Part shown: in pieces, positions 9,321 to 17,691 of the stretch | Numbering within the stretch: the first letter of the stretch is position 1 | Layout: every line of letters begins with the position of its first letter | DNA from: Asaia sp. W19 | GTDB taxonomy: Bacteria; Pseudomonadota; Alphaproteobacteria; Acetobacterales; Acetobacteraceae | DNA length: 64,000 bases | NCBI RefSeq assembly: GCF_003994335.1 | Contig: NZ_PNQZ01000005.1 | Span: 1-64,000, forward strand | Direction: 5' to 3' | Notes under the pieces: model-generated | Told to the model about the DNA's origin: nothing | Databases searched by the model: none | What the model saw: only the letters and a program-made list of their open reading frames with translations | Made by a program: the position numbers and the translations under genes

Positions 9321-10051
9321 GACATCCTCTGCATCTTATAGATGACGCGGCCTATGATGGTGATGGCGTCGCTTGTCTGGGGTTTGCCCCAGTGGAAGCG
9401 GTCTTTCTGCACTGCTTTTGAAGGGTAGCGATCGTTATCCGAGATGATATCCGCATATCCATCTGGGCCGAGCGAGATGCGCTTTACTAGAACAGTTCCG
9501 TCAGAGACGAATACATAAATACCCGACAGGTAATCAGACATTCTTGCGTCAATGATGATGCGATCATGCGGCATTAGGGTTGGTGACATGCTGTCGCCAG
9601 ACACGCAGATCATGATTGCATCTTTGGCGGGTAGTCGCAGGTCTTCTAAAATTCCTGAAGGAATAGCGATCTCTTCGCAACGCACCTGATCGGCCCCAAG
9701 CATACCGTAGCCAGCACTGGCCTGGATGTCCGGGTAGTAGCGGATCATGGCGACATCGGCGCGAGCGGTCTCTGCAGCCGGTGCAGGCGCGGAAGCCTCG
9801 CCCTCGCCGAAGAGCAGCCAGTCGAGCGATACGCCACATGTCCTAGCAAGCTTGGCGGCAGGCAAAGCGCCCATCTCTCTTCGAGCAGCTAGATAGCCAT
9901 TCAAAGTGCTCAATGGGACACCCGATTTCAACGAGACCGCCTTGTTGCCTCCTGATGCGCGGACGGCTTCCTTGAGGCGGTCAGCGACATCGGACACTTC
10001 CCAGTTCTCTTTGAGATCTGGGAAGTTTGAGATCGGAGCAGGGTCAGCCAT
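9317..10051 (-). CDS. Phage repressor, HTH plus S24 (LexA/CI-like) peptidase domain
   Basis: A 244-aa protein that should maintain lysogeny by binding the divergent control region upstream. The N terminus has a helix-turn-helix (about residues 35-60, NKAVSLKSGVPLSTLNGYLAARR). The C terminus has the S24 fold with nucleophile Ser154 in VSGDSMSPT and the general base Lys190 in TVLVKRI. This predicts RecA-stimulated self-cleavage and SOS induction, whereas the classical Mu c repressor has no peptidase domain. ATG 10051 with AAGGGC upstream is preferred over the TTG one codon earlier. Confidence 0.92.
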   Translation of the reverse strand: MADPAPISNFPDLKENWEVSDVADRLKEAVRASGGNKAVSLKSGVPLSTLNGYLAARREMGALPAAKLARTCGVSLDWLLFGEGEASAPAPAAETARADVAMIRYYPDIQASAGYGMLGADQVRCEEIAIPSGILEDLRLPAKDAIMICVSGDSMSPTLMPHDRIIIDARMSDYLSGIYVFVSDGTVLVKRISLGPDGYADIISDNDRYPSKAVQKDRFHWGKPQTSDAITIIGRVIYKMQRMS

Positions 10052-10132
10052 CAAAAGCCCTTGCCGCGTAAGGATTTTGCGGACTTATCCACAGAAAATT
10101 CTCTTTTGAGAACTGGGAAGTGCTCAAAAGAG
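9995..10132. promoter_or_regulatory. Candidate operators of the repressor/ner switch
   Basis: The divergent control region holds a perfect 10-bp inverted repeat, CTCTTTTGAG (10101-10110) and CTCAAAAGAG (10123-10132). The enclosed GAGAACTGGGAAGTG (10108-10122) recurs inverted at 9995-10009 inside the repressor coding start. TTCTC/GAGAA half-sites recur (10099-10112), and further GTTCTC elements follow near 10142 and 10168. This is the arrangement expected of multiple repressor or Ner operators. Which protein binds which site is unknown. Confidence 0.6.
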
Positions 10133-10209
10133 ATTGCGCGGAGTTCTCTTTCGCGTATTCTCACGTCGTTCTCTCTCGTCTCGTTCACGCGTTTCGGAGT
10201 GAAAAATGA

Positions 10210-10233
10210 AGCCGGGTGGCAGCCCGGCTGTTT
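10210..10233 (+). terminator. Terminator-like hairpin in the ner leader
   Basis: AGCCGGG (10210-10216) pairs perfectly with CCCGGCT (10223-10229) and is followed by GTTTT. It ends only five bases before the GAAGGAG ribosome binding site of ner. It could act as an attenuator of the early operon or simply as a structured leader. Confidence 0.4.
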
Positions 10234-10248
10234 TGAAGGAGTCTCCTT

Positions 10249-10554
10249 ATGGCACAGAAGCCATGCGGAATGCACGCGGAAGACATCCGTGCTGCGATCC
10301 GCAAAAAGTACGGCACCATGGCCGCGCTGAGCCGCAAACTGGGCAAACACCAGAACACGGTTGCCACCGTGATCAGCCAGCCGGGCCACTCGATCGTGTT
10401 GGAACAACGCATTTGTGAAGAGCTTGGGCTCAAGCCCGAGATTGCGTTTCCCGATCGGTATCATGCTGACGGCACTCCTGTTTCCACTCGTATGGCCAGA
10501 ACCAATACGGCTTTGCGGGTGTCCGATCTCCGTAGAAACGGAGCGGCAGCATGA
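10249..10554 (+). CDS. ner: Ner-like DNA-binding regulator
   Basis: A 101-aa protein with a Ner/Nlp-type helix-turn-helix: HAEDIRAAIRKKYGTMAALSRKLGKHQNTVATVISQP, then RICEELGLKPEIAFPDRY. Ner of Mu turns down the early promoter and helps the lytic decision. It is the first gene of the rightward early operon, faces away from the repressor, and has a strong GAAGGAG site. The stop overlaps the next start (ATGA). Confidence 0.9.
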   Translation: MAQKPCGMHAEDIRAAIRKKYGTMAALSRKLGKHQNTVATVISQPGHSIVLEQRICEELGLKPEIAFPDRYHADGTPVSTRMARTNTALRVSDLRRNGAAA

Positions 10555-11441
10555 ACGTCCAGGAGATTGCAATCGAGCTGATCGACATGGGCGATCGCCT
10601 GCGCTCGATCGACACGGATTATGTCTCGTTCCTTGCCGCAAGCATTGAGGAGCATGGCCTCCGCCAGCCGATCGAGCTGCGCAAGATCGGGCGTAGTGGG
10701 AAGTATGCGCTGATCTCAGGTGGGCATCGCCTGAATGCGGTGATCTCGCTTGGTCATCAAGCCATCATGGCGTGCGTGGTTGTGGCCAACGACCTTCAGG
10801 CGCAACTGCTCGAGATTGATGAAAACCTGTTCCGCCGTGAGCTTTCGCCACTGGACCGCGCGACCTTCCTTGCACGCCGCAAGGAGGTTTATGAGGAGCT
10901 TCACCCCGAGGCGAAGCATGGTGGTGACAGGAAGTCCGATCAAGTGGACAAGCTTGGCCACTTGATCCCATCCTTCTCGGAAGTCACGGCAGAGAAGCTT
11001 GGCGTTTCCGAGCGAACGGTTCGCCGTGCCGTCCTGCTGTTTCAGGGCATTGCTCCGGATGTGCGTCATCAGATCGCCCATACCTGGCTGGCCGATAGCG
11101 GGTCGCAGCTGGATGCGCTGGCCAAGCTGACGCCCGATCTCCAGCGTAAGGTGCTGGCAGCCATCCCCCAACTGCCGGATATCCGTCAGGTCGGCGAGAT
11201 CATGCGCCAGATCGAAGGCAAGCCTAAGCCTGAGCCGGCGGGAAAGCTGGAGAAGTTTCTGGCCTTCTGGCGCAAATGCGACCCGGAAGAGCAGGAGCAG
11301 ATCGTGCGCCACGCTGCGGGTCAAATGCCCTCTGTCGCCTTCGAGGCGGCATGGGAGAAGGGATCGACCTACCAGCGCGACACGATCATCGATTTCCTGT
11401 CTCCCCACCTGCCGGGTGCGGTGCGTAAGGAGGCTGCCTGA
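10551..11441 (+). CDS. ParB-like nuclease domain protein
   Basis: A 296-aa protein with an N-terminal ParB/sulfiredoxin-type domain: VSFLAASIEEHGLRQPIELRK, then YALISGGHRLNAVISLGH, which is the ParB box-II-like SGGHRL. A helix-turn-helix follows (SEVTAEKLGVSERTVRRAVLLFQG, about residues 150-175). The C terminus is helical. ParB-like genes between ner and transposase occur in Mu-like phages of alphaproteobacteria. The role is probably DNA binding during transposition or regulation. No ParA partner is nearby, so a partition function is unlikely. Confidence 0.85.
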   Translation: MNVQEIAIELIDMGDRLRSIDTDYVSFLAASIEEHGLRQPIELRKIGRSGKYALISGGHRLNAVISLGHQAIMACVVVANDLQAQLLEIDENLFRRELSPLDRATFLARRKEVYEELHPEAKHGGDRKSDQVDKLGHLIPSFSEVTAEKLGVSERTVRRAVLLFQGIAPDVRHQIAHTWLADSGSQLDALAKLTPDLQRKVLAAIPQLPDIRQVGEIMRQIEGKPKPEPAGKLEKFLAFWRKCDPEEQEQIVRHAAGQMPSVAFEAAWEKGSTYQRDTIIDFLSPHLPGAVRKEAA

Positions 11442-11893
11442 TGCCGACCATTCATACCAGGGCACAGATGGACCTGCTCGACTGGTCCGCGCCGGTCGCA
11501 CTTGCCGAGTTCGACCCACGTCTTATCCGGGGCAACTCGTTCCAGTCGCGTCTGAGCCGGGCGGTGTCTCTGGCCTGTGACGGATCAGGGATGTCACGGC
11601 CTGAGATCGCCGAGGGGATGAGCAGCTATCTGGATGTGAAGATCTCGCTGAATATCCTGAACGCCTATGCCTCGCCCAGTCGGGACGATCACGTGATTTC
11701 GGTGCCGCGCTTCGATGCGCTGCTCCACGTCACGCGGGACAGGCGGCTTCTGGAATTCGTCGCAGCCGATCATGGCTGGGCGGTGATCGATCGCCAGTAT
11801 CTGCCAGCCGTCGAGCTGGCGCATCTGGAACAGCACAAACGCAATGTCGAGGCCCGTGTGCGCAAGCTGCGTGCCGGTGTCAGGGGGCGGTGA
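11441..11893 (+). CDS. Early phage protein, possibly CII-like regulator
   Basis: A 150-aa protein with a conserved-looking core: SLACDGSGMSRPEIAEGMSSYLDVKISLNILNAYASPSRDDHVISVPRFDALLHVT. The MSRPEIAEGMS segment reads as a helix-turn-helix. The combination resembles phage CII-like regulators that keep a small HTH followed by a helical tail ending in ARVRKLR. I cannot confirm the family without a search. It overlaps both neighbours by a few bases and so is translationally coupled. Confidence 0.7.
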   Translation: MPTIHTRAQMDLLDWSAPVALAEFDPRLIRGNSFQSRLSRAVSLACDGSGMSRPEIAEGMSSYLDVKISLNILNAYASPSRDDHVISVPRFDALLHVTRDRRLLEFVAADHGWAVIDRQYLPAVELAHLEQHKRNVEARVRKLRAGVRGR

Positions 11894-12723
11894 TGATCAG
11901 AACTGCTTACTATACGAAGATGGATTTTCAGCCTTGCGAGGCCGGGGTGCTCGGTATCGTCGTCGAGTTTGAAGAAACCGATCTGCCCGACATGTTCAAG
12001 GTTTACATCGCCGAGGGGCTTTATCTCGACTTTGAGCGGTGGAGCTCTGATCGCACATATCGAGCGACGACGCCCAGCGCATGGAACGTTCATAGGGATC
12101 AAATCCAGCCTATCCGTCGGGATTCGGGTCGAAAAGCAACAAATGCTAATCCTAACGACCCACAGGTTAATGGCGGCGAGGGCACGGCCTTGCAGCGGCA
12201 TCTCAGGGCAATGCGCGCGGATGCAGAGATACATGAGGCAGCACGGCTCATTGGTAAGGCGCTGGCATCGCTCGGAAGAAGTGGAGCGCAAAACGCGGAG
12301 CTTCCAAGCCGTTTGGAGCGTATGACCGCAGAGCTTATGACGGCTGTGGTCTTGGATCTGTCTCATAAATCGTTGCCTGTCGAGCCTGCTGGTCTTCGGC
12401 TAAATGCTGAAGCTGTGCGCAAGCATTTGGCCGCCTTGCACGAAGCAGATGCTCGCAGAGATAATTTTGCCGATCGCTCTGTGAAGGATGCCGTCAAGGG
12501 AAAAACCGGCCTCGAAGATCCGTCAGAAGGGCGGTCCAGGCACTGGGCGGAGCTGTGGGCCGAGGGACAGCCACGTGGGCATATGGTTGCCAGTGAAGGC
12601 GCGCCTGATGCTCTTCTGAAAGAGCTTCGCGTGTTCGTTGACCAAGCTCTGGCCGGGAAAATCACCTTTGGTGAATTTCAGGCCAAGTTCAATGAGCTTG
12701 CCTTTTCGTGGAGGGGCGCATGA
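11890..12723 (+). CDS. Hypothetical protein of the early operon
   Basis: A 277-aa protein I do not recognise. The first 80 residues are beta-rich (TAYYTKMDFQP, VLGIVVEFEE, FKVYIAEGLYLDFERW). The middle is helical, and the last 50 residues are helical and hydrophilic (LLKELRVFVDQALAGKITFGEFQAKFNEL). The stretch from about 12040 to 12530 is visibly richer in A+T than its neighbours, suggesting a more recent acquisition or replacement. Start overlaps the previous stop, and its stop overlaps the transposase start (ATGA), so it belongs to the early operon. A second in-frame ATG at 11893 is also possible. Confidence 0.7.
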   Translation: MMIRTAYYTKMDFQPCEAGVLGIVVEFEETDLPDMFKVYIAEGLYLDFERWSSDRTYRATTPSAWNVHRDQIQPIRRDSGRKATNANPNDPQVNGGEGTALQRHLRAMRADAEIHEAARLIGKALASLGRSGAQNAELPSRLERMTAELMTAVVLDLSHKSLPVEPAGLRLNAEAVRKHLAALHEADARRDNFADRSVKDAVKGKTGLEDPSEGRSRHWAELWAEGQPRGHMVASEGAPDALLKELRVFVDQALAGKITFGEFQAKFNELAFSWRGA

Positions 12724-14690
12724 ACCTCGCCGAAACAGGACACGCCTGGTTCACTTTGGCCGAACTGGCCGGAATGGGACTGCCCGACGTGCCGACGACA
12801 AAACGCGCCCTGCAGCACCGCGCGAATGCCCAGAACTGGCTCGCCCCGGAAAAGGAAGGCCTGACCTGGCGCAAGCGCAAGGGTGCGGGCGGCGGATACG
12901 AGTTCACGCCTTACGTTCTCCCGCTTGCAGCCCGTGCGAAGCTCGCTGTGGCGGCTCACAAGGCAGCGGAGCCGACACAGGCTGAGAAGCGCGAGAAGGA
13001 AGAGCTATGGCGCCGTTACGAAGCCCTGCCTGACGTTCACAAGGCCAAGGCGATCAAGGCCCTGTCCGTCATTCAGGCGGTGGAGACGCTGTGCGCCTCG
13101 GGAACACGCAAGACCTACGCCATCATGATGGTGGCACAGGAGGCCGGTGTCGGTCACACGACTATCAATAACTGGTATCGCGACCTGCGCGGCCTCAACC
13201 GGTGTGACTGGCTTCCGGCACTGGCGCCGAAATACAGCCGCTTTACCGAACAGGCAGAGTGCGCTTCGCGGATCTGGGATTTTATTCGTGCGGACTATCT
13301 GCGCCCGGAAAAGCCGAATTTCTCGGATTGCTACAGCCGTGCCGAGGGTCTCGCGAAGGCAGAGAAGCTGCCGATACCTTCAGCAAAGACCCTTCTGAGG
13401 CGCTTTCAGAAGCTGAATCCTGCCATTCTCATTCTTGGCCGTGACGGACAGGAAGCGCTGACCAGGAAGTTTCCACCCCAGGAGCGCGACCGGACGTTCT
13501 TCTATGCCCTTGAGGCTGTGAACGCGGACGGTCACGAATGGGATGTGTTCGTCAAGTGGCCGGATGGCACGGTGGGCCGTCCTGTCATGGTCGGGTTTCA
13601 GGATCTCTATTCGGGCATGATCCTGTCATGGCGCGTCGATCGCTCGGAAAACACCGAGGTCGTGCGTCTGGCGTTTGGGGATATGGTTTCGGAATGGGGC
13701 ATCCCTGAGCGCTGCTATCTCGATAACGGCCGTAACTTCGCGTCCAAGTGGCTCACGGGCGGCACACCGACACGATACCGCTTCAAGGTGCGTGACGAGG
13801 AGCCGGACGGGATCATGGTTCAGCTGGGGGTCGATGTGCGATGGACGACGCCCTACTCAGGCCAGTCCAAGCCGATCGAGCGCGCCTGGAGAGATTTTGC
13901 GCAGCGTATCGCGAAGCATCCGGCATTTGCGGGAGCCTATAGCGGCAACCGCCCGACAAACAAGCCGGAGAACTATGGCAGTCATGCTGTTCCGCTCGAC
14001 GTGTTCCTCACGACGATTGCCGCCGAGATCCGCGAGCATAATGCCCGCACGGGCCGCAAATCGAAGACATGCGGGGGCAAGCTTTCGTTCCTTCAGGCGT
14101 TCAAGGCGTCTTATGAGAACGTGCAGATCCGCAAGGCAACGGAAGAGCAGGCCCGCCTGTGGCTGATGGCAGCGGAATCCATCCGTGCCGATAAGGTGCG
14201 GGGTGAGATCAAGTTCGCGGGCAATCGCTACTGGTGTGAAGAGCTTCTCCAGGTCAGGGGCGAGATGTGTGTCGTTCGGTTCGATCCTCAGGATTACCAC
14301 GCCGGTATCCACGTCTATCACTCGAACGGGTCTTATCTGGCGTCGGCAGCCTGCATCGAGGCGGCAGGGTTCTCCGACCGGACGGCTGCACAGGACCACA
14401 ATCGTGCGCGCAAACAGTGGAAGCGGGCGACGAAAGAGGCTCTGGCTGCCGAGCTCAAGATGTCGATCGCAGAAGTTGCGCAGATCACGGCGAACTACAC
14501 GGAAGAGAGCGACGAGCCAATCGAGGCGAAAGTTGTGCGCCCCGTGTTCTCTCCCGGATCGGCCCCGACGCGAGGCAACGCAGCCCTGGCGCTGCGCGAA
14601 GCCTCGGAAGAGGATCTGTATTTGGAGAAGTATAACGAGATGGTTCGACCGGACCGTCAGCGTTTTCAGGTGATCAGTTCAGACGACTGA
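12720..14690 (+). CDS. Mu-type DDE transposase A
   Basis: A 656-aa transposase that joins phage ends to target DNA. The N-terminal domain (WFTLAELAGMGLPDVPTTKRALQHRA) is the MuA winged-helix DNA-binding region, followed by an HTH (TSVIQ-VETLC...GVGHTTINNWYRDL). The catalytic triad is D270 (VNADG), D335 (YLDNGR) and E387 (KPIERAW), with the usual 65- and 52-residue spacing. The C-terminal region should bind protein B. ATG 12720 with GGAGGGG upstream is chosen over an in-frame GTG at 12708. Confidence 0.97.
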   Translation: MNLAETGHAWFTLAELAGMGLPDVPTTKRALQHRANAQNWLAPEKEGLTWRKRKGAGGGYEFTPYVLPLAARAKLAVAAHKAAEPTQAEKREKEELWRRYEALPDVHKAKAIKALSVIQAVETLCASGTRKTYAIMMVAQEAGVGHTTINNWYRDLRGLNRCDWLPALAPKYSRFTEQAECASRIWDFIRADYLRPEKPNFSDCYSRAEGLAKAEKLPIPSAKTLLRRFQKLNPAILILGRDGQEALTRKFPPQERDRTFFYALEAVNADGHEWDVFVKWPDGTVGRPVMVGFQDLYSGMILSWRVDRSENTEVVRLAFGDMVSEWGIPERCYLDNGRNFASKWLTGGTPTRYRFKVRDEEPDGIMVQLGVDVRWTTPYSGQSKPIERAWRDFAQRIAKHPAFAGAYSGNRPTNKPENYGSHAVPLDVFLTTIAAEIREHNARTGRKSKTCGGKLSFLQAFKASYENVQIRKATEEQARLWLMAAESIRADKVRGEIKFAGNRYWCEELLQVRGEMCVVRFDPQDYHAGIHVYHSNGSYLASAACIEAAGFSDRTAAQDHNRARKQWKRATKEALAAELKMSIAEVAQITANYTEESDEPIEAKVVRPVFSPGSAPTRGNAALALREASEEDLYLEKYNEMVRPDRQRFQVISSDD

Positions 14691-14740
14691 CGCGAAGTAT
14701 TTCATTCGCACCAGTACCAAAGCTCCACAGGATTGAAATA

Positions 14741-15727
14741 ATGAATATGGCTGTCATTGACAAGGGAAACGCCGAAATGGCGAGAGAGGAGCTGCGCGCT
14801 CGTGTCCGGACGGAACAGGCACGCCTCGGCCTCTCACAAAAGCAGATTGCCGACCAGGCGGGTATGTCGTCGGGCACGTTTTCGACATGGCTGAGCAACA
14901 CATACAAAGGCAATTACGAGGCCTACGATGTGCTGATCGTCAAATGGCTCGAAAGCTGCTCGGCTAGGTCGCGCATCCGTGCCGTCCGCGCCAGGGCGCC
15001 GGAGTTTGTGCATACCCACACGGCGCGCAAGCTCATGGCGCTGATGGAAGCCGCGCAATATGGCCCTGAACTGGGCGTCGTGGCCGGTGCAGCGGGCGTC
15101 GGCAAGACCATGGCGGCAAAGGCCTATGCGGGCCAGAACCCCAATGTCTGGATCATCACGGCAGACGAAAGCATGAAAAGTGCTGCTGCCACGCTGATCG
15201 AGATCGAGGACGTGCTTGGCTGCGCCTCGGAACGCGGGTCGCGCCGTGTGCGTCGTGTCGAGCGCTTTCTCGAAGGCCGTCAGGGGCTGATCGTCATCGA
15301 TGAGGCGCAGTTCCTCAGCACGAAGGCGATCGAGCAGCTGCGCAGCATCTTCGACAAGACGCAGACCGGCATCGTGTTCATGGGCAATGCGCCCCTGAAC
15401 GATCGCTTCGGCGCTCTGGGCCGTCTGCCGGATCATGCGCAGCTTTTCTCGCGCATCGATGAATGGGAAATCATCAAGGGGCCGGTCTCGCAGGACGTGG
15501 ATGCAATCCTCGACGCCTGGGGCGAGCTCGACAGCGACGTGCGCGAGGCGTGCCGCGCCGTGGCTGTCCAGCAGGGTGCGCTGCGCTCCATGAACAAGGT
15601 GCTGCTCAAGGCTTCCACCATGGCGCGTGTACGCAACGCCGAGACGATCAGCGTCGATGACGTCAAAGCGGCCTGGAAGAAGCACATGACGGGCGAGATG
15701 CCCGCTTTCCGGAGGATCGCGGCATGA
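14741..15727 (+). CDS. MuB-like transposition target ATPase
   Basis: A 328-aa AAA+ ATPase that selects target DNA and activates the transposase. An N-terminal HTH (about 29-53, LGLSQKQIADQAGMSSGTFSTW) is followed by Walker A GAAGVGKT (116-123) and Walker B LIVIDEAQ (183-190). A C-terminal helical domain ends in ISVDDVKAAWKKHM. It lies directly after the transposase, as in Mu. Confidence 0.95.
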   Translation: MNMAVIDKGNAEMAREELRARVRTEQARLGLSQKQIADQAGMSSGTFSTWLSNTYKGNYEAYDVLIVKWLESCSARSRIRAVRARAPEFVHTHTARKLMALMEAAQYGPELGVVAGAAGVGKTMAAKAYAGQNPNVWIITADESMKSAAATLIEIEDVLGCASERGSRRVRRVERFLEGRQGLIVIDEAQFLSTKAIEQLRSIFDKTQTGIVFMGNAPLNDRFGALGRLPDHAQLFSRIDEWEIIKGPVSQDVDAILDAWGELDSDVREACRAVAVQQGALRSMNKVLLKASTMARVRNAETISVDDVKAAWKKHMTGEMPAFRRIAA

Positions 15728-15924
15728 TGACGCCGATCGAACACTTGCCCGCGCGTGACAAGCTTACCGCTGTCAATCGGGCGCTGTCCTTCCATCGCAC
15801 TATGCCGTTCGGTCTGCACAAGACGCCGGAACGGCTGCGCATGATCGCCGAACTGGAGGCTCTGCGCAGTGTGGCGATCGCGGCCAGTCGCGTGCGCTTT
15901 CCTGAGCCGGGAGACGTGCAATGA
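15724..15924 (+). CDS. Small hypothetical early protein
   Basis: A 66-aa basic, helical protein without recognised motif (HKTPERLRMIAELEALRSVAIAASRVRF). It overlaps the B gene stop by four bases (ATGA) and the next gene start in the same way, which supports its reality. Function unknown. Confidence 0.65.
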   Translation: MMTPIEHLPARDKLTAVNRALSFHRTMPFGLHKTPERLRMIAELEALRSVAIAASRVRFPEPGDVQ

Positions 15925-16121
15925 CCGACGCCGTATGCGGGCTGATGGTGCTCTACCTCATCAGCATGGTGATCGTCCTGATCGGCTTGAGCCAATTGAT
16001 GGAATGGGTCCGATGCCGCGAATTGCAGGCCAATCTCCGGCTGCTCGATGAACTCAATTCCCCACCCGAAACGCAGCCTTGGGCCGATCGCGTCCGGCAT
16101 GCGCACGGAGAAGAAGCATGA
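15921..16121 (+). CDS. Small membrane protein, early operon
   Basis: A 66-aa protein with one N-terminal transmembrane helix (about residues 5-27, CGLMVLYLISMVIVLIGL) and a hydrophilic C terminus. Overlapping ATGA junctions on both sides place it in the translationally coupled early operon. A short single-pass protein here could alter host membrane physiology or superinfection, but nothing in the sequence proves it. Confidence 0.65.
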   Translation: MTDAVCGLMVLYLISMVIVLIGLSQLMEWVRCRELQANLRLLDELNSPPETQPWADRVRHAHGEEA

Positions 16122-16855
16122 CCCAGACACGCTACGAAGCCTGCCTCAGCCTGCTGGAACAGATCGAGCAGCAGGCAGACCTGATCGAGGACCGATATCC
16201 TAAAGAGGATGGCTGCTACGGCTCATGCGAGAGCGAGGCAGGGGAAATCCGTGTGGCCGCTCATAAGCTAGGAGTTCTTCTCAAAGCCGCGCGCGCTCAG
16301 CCCCTTGGCATGGAAGGCGGGGGAAAGGAGCCAATCATTTGGGCGCTCCTCGATCTGGATTGCTGCAATGTTCTGGCAATCACGGATGAGCTGAAGCACG
16401 TCGAGAGCCTGAACGCGAAGTTTGGCTATCCGGTCATGACGCCTCTTTTCGCCGCCATTCCGGAGGAAGAACTCCAGACTGAGCGCCGGAAAGAACAGGG
16501 CAGGCTTCTGCATGCTCTCGATAGTGAAGTCGAGCGAATTCACGCGCATTGCTGCAGCGGCGCTGACATGACGGTGCTCTGGCGCGAGCTGCGTAACTTA
16601 TCGGCCCGGATTGTCGGCATTACAGAGCCTTCAAACGCGCTTAATGACAGAGTGAAGGGTTATTTCGTCTTCAAAGGGGAGCTCGTCGATGCGTTGAACG
16701 AGCTTGTTCGCGTCCAGGAGGACTTCGGACAGGCCGACCGGGCCGATCTGCAAGGGCAAATCACTGCGGCGCCACAGCATATGGCACGTCTGGCCTACGC
16801 CGTGCGTGAGGTGATTGGCGCATGGCGCACTGTCCGCGAGGGAGACGCGCCATGA
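16118..16855 (+). CDS. Hypothetical early phage protein
   Basis: A 245-aa, acidic, mainly helical protein I do not recognise. The start is the ATG at 16118, which overlaps the previous stop, rather than an upstream in-frame codon. It contains ALLDLDCCNVLAITDELKHVE and several Cys (YGSCESE, HCCSG), but the Cys pairs are not spaced like a zinc finger. The repeated helical segments suggest a coiled or bundled fold. Confidence 0.65.
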   Translation: MTQTRYEACLSLLEQIEQQADLIEDRYPKEDGCYGSCESEAGEIRVAAHKLGVLLKAARAQPLGMEGGGKEPIIWALLDLDCCNVLAITDELKHVESLNAKFGYPVMTPLFAAIPEEELQTERRKEQGRLLHALDSEVERIHAHCCSGADMTVLWRELRNLSARIVGITEPSNALNDRVKGYFVFKGELVDALNELVRVQEDFGQADRADLQGQITAAPQHMARLAYAVREVIGAWRTVREGDAP

Positions 16856-17151
16856 CCCTCTCCAAGCGCGACGCCATGCTCGCCCGTCTGAAGTCCTGCG
16901 CCGAGGGCACGATCTTCGAGCAGCAGGAGCGCTTGGAGGGCACCGCAATCGCCATCCGGCAAATGATCCGCAGCAATGCTCCGAATGCCAATGCCTCGGA
17001 GCTGGCGATGATCGCCCGCTGCTTCCCCGATGCGTTTTCCGGCACCTCTGCGCGCCGCGCAGTCGTGGCCGAATTCTTCGACTCTTTTCCTGACGATCTG
17101 CCCGCGGTGCGTATCGCGGAAGGTCTGGAGAACAATCATGCGCAAGCTTGA
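16852..17151 (+). CDS. Small hypothetical early protein
   Basis: A 99-aa protein starting at ATG 16852, which overlaps the previous stop (ATGA). It is helical (RDAMLARLKSCAEGTIFEQQERLEGTAIAIRQMIRS), then NASELAMIARCFPDAF. No family recognised. Operon position argues for an accessory role in early lytic growth. Confidence 0.6.
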   Translation: MTLSKRDAMLARLKSCAEGTIFEQQERLEGTAIAIRQMIRSNAPNANASELAMIARCFPDAFSGTSARRAVVAEFFDSFPDDLPAVRIAEGLENNHAQA

Positions 17152-17416
17152 TATTCCGAACGATCCGCCCGGACCTGGGATGGGGCAGGAGCTTGTCCGT
17201 CTCGGGACGGATATGCTCGCCCTGAAGGGAACGATCACCGCCGCCGAAATGCGTGCCCTGGCTAAGTATCTGACGCAGGCAGGTGCTCGTCACCAGAGTG
17301 TGGTGAATGCCGCCAATATCTTGTCGGCGAAGGACCGTCTTAATCGGCCCTTTCGGCCACATGAGGTGACGTGTGATGGTCTCACGCTCATTCCGGTGAT
17401 CGGAGTGGTGTCATGA
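17138..17416 (+). CDS. Small hypothetical early protein
   Basis: A 92-aa protein starting at ATG 17138, 14 bases before the end of the previous gene, with GGAG eight bases upstream. It contains GTITAAEMRALAKYLTQAGARHQSVVNAANILSAKDRLN, which looks like two amphipathic helices. Function unknown. Confidence 0.6.
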   Translation: MRKLDIPNDPPGPGMGQELVRLGTDMLALKGTITAAEMRALAKYLTQAGARHQSVVNAANILSAKDRLNRPFRPHEVTCDGLTLIPVIGVVS

Positions 17417-17691
17417 GCGGAAAGACTGACTTTCTTCAGCTCTGGAAGAAGGCATGCAGCGGCACGTCCTTCGCGCAAGACGACGTGTCTGAACTCCTGC
17501 GCAAGCACGCAATCTCGACGCTCGTGAAGCAGCCGCCGGGACGGTCTGCCATGGAAACGGCAGACCGCAGCCGCGCCATGATCAAACGCAATCAGGGCGA
17601 TCAGGAACAAGCACGGATTGTCGTCTCGTTCCTCTCATCCGTGCCGGCAGGCACCCCCATCAAGACAGTCGTGGGAGGGCTCTGGGTATGA
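17413..17691 (+). CDS. Small hypothetical early protein
   Basis: A 92-aa protein coupled to both neighbours by four-base overlaps. It has a helical first half (FLQLWKKACSGTSFAQDDVSELLRKHAI) and ends VSFLSSVPAGTPIKTVVGGLWV. No recognised domain. Confidence 0.6.
   Translation: MSGKTDFLQLWKKACSGTSFAQDDVSELLRKHAISTLVKQPPGRSAMETADRSRAMIKRNQGDQEQARIVVSFLSSVPAGTPIKTVVGGLWV

Noticed and set aside
10051..10641. 196-codon minus-strand frame over the control region and ner
   Set aside because: It crosses the operator region and is antisense to ner and the ParB-like gene; translation lacks any domain.
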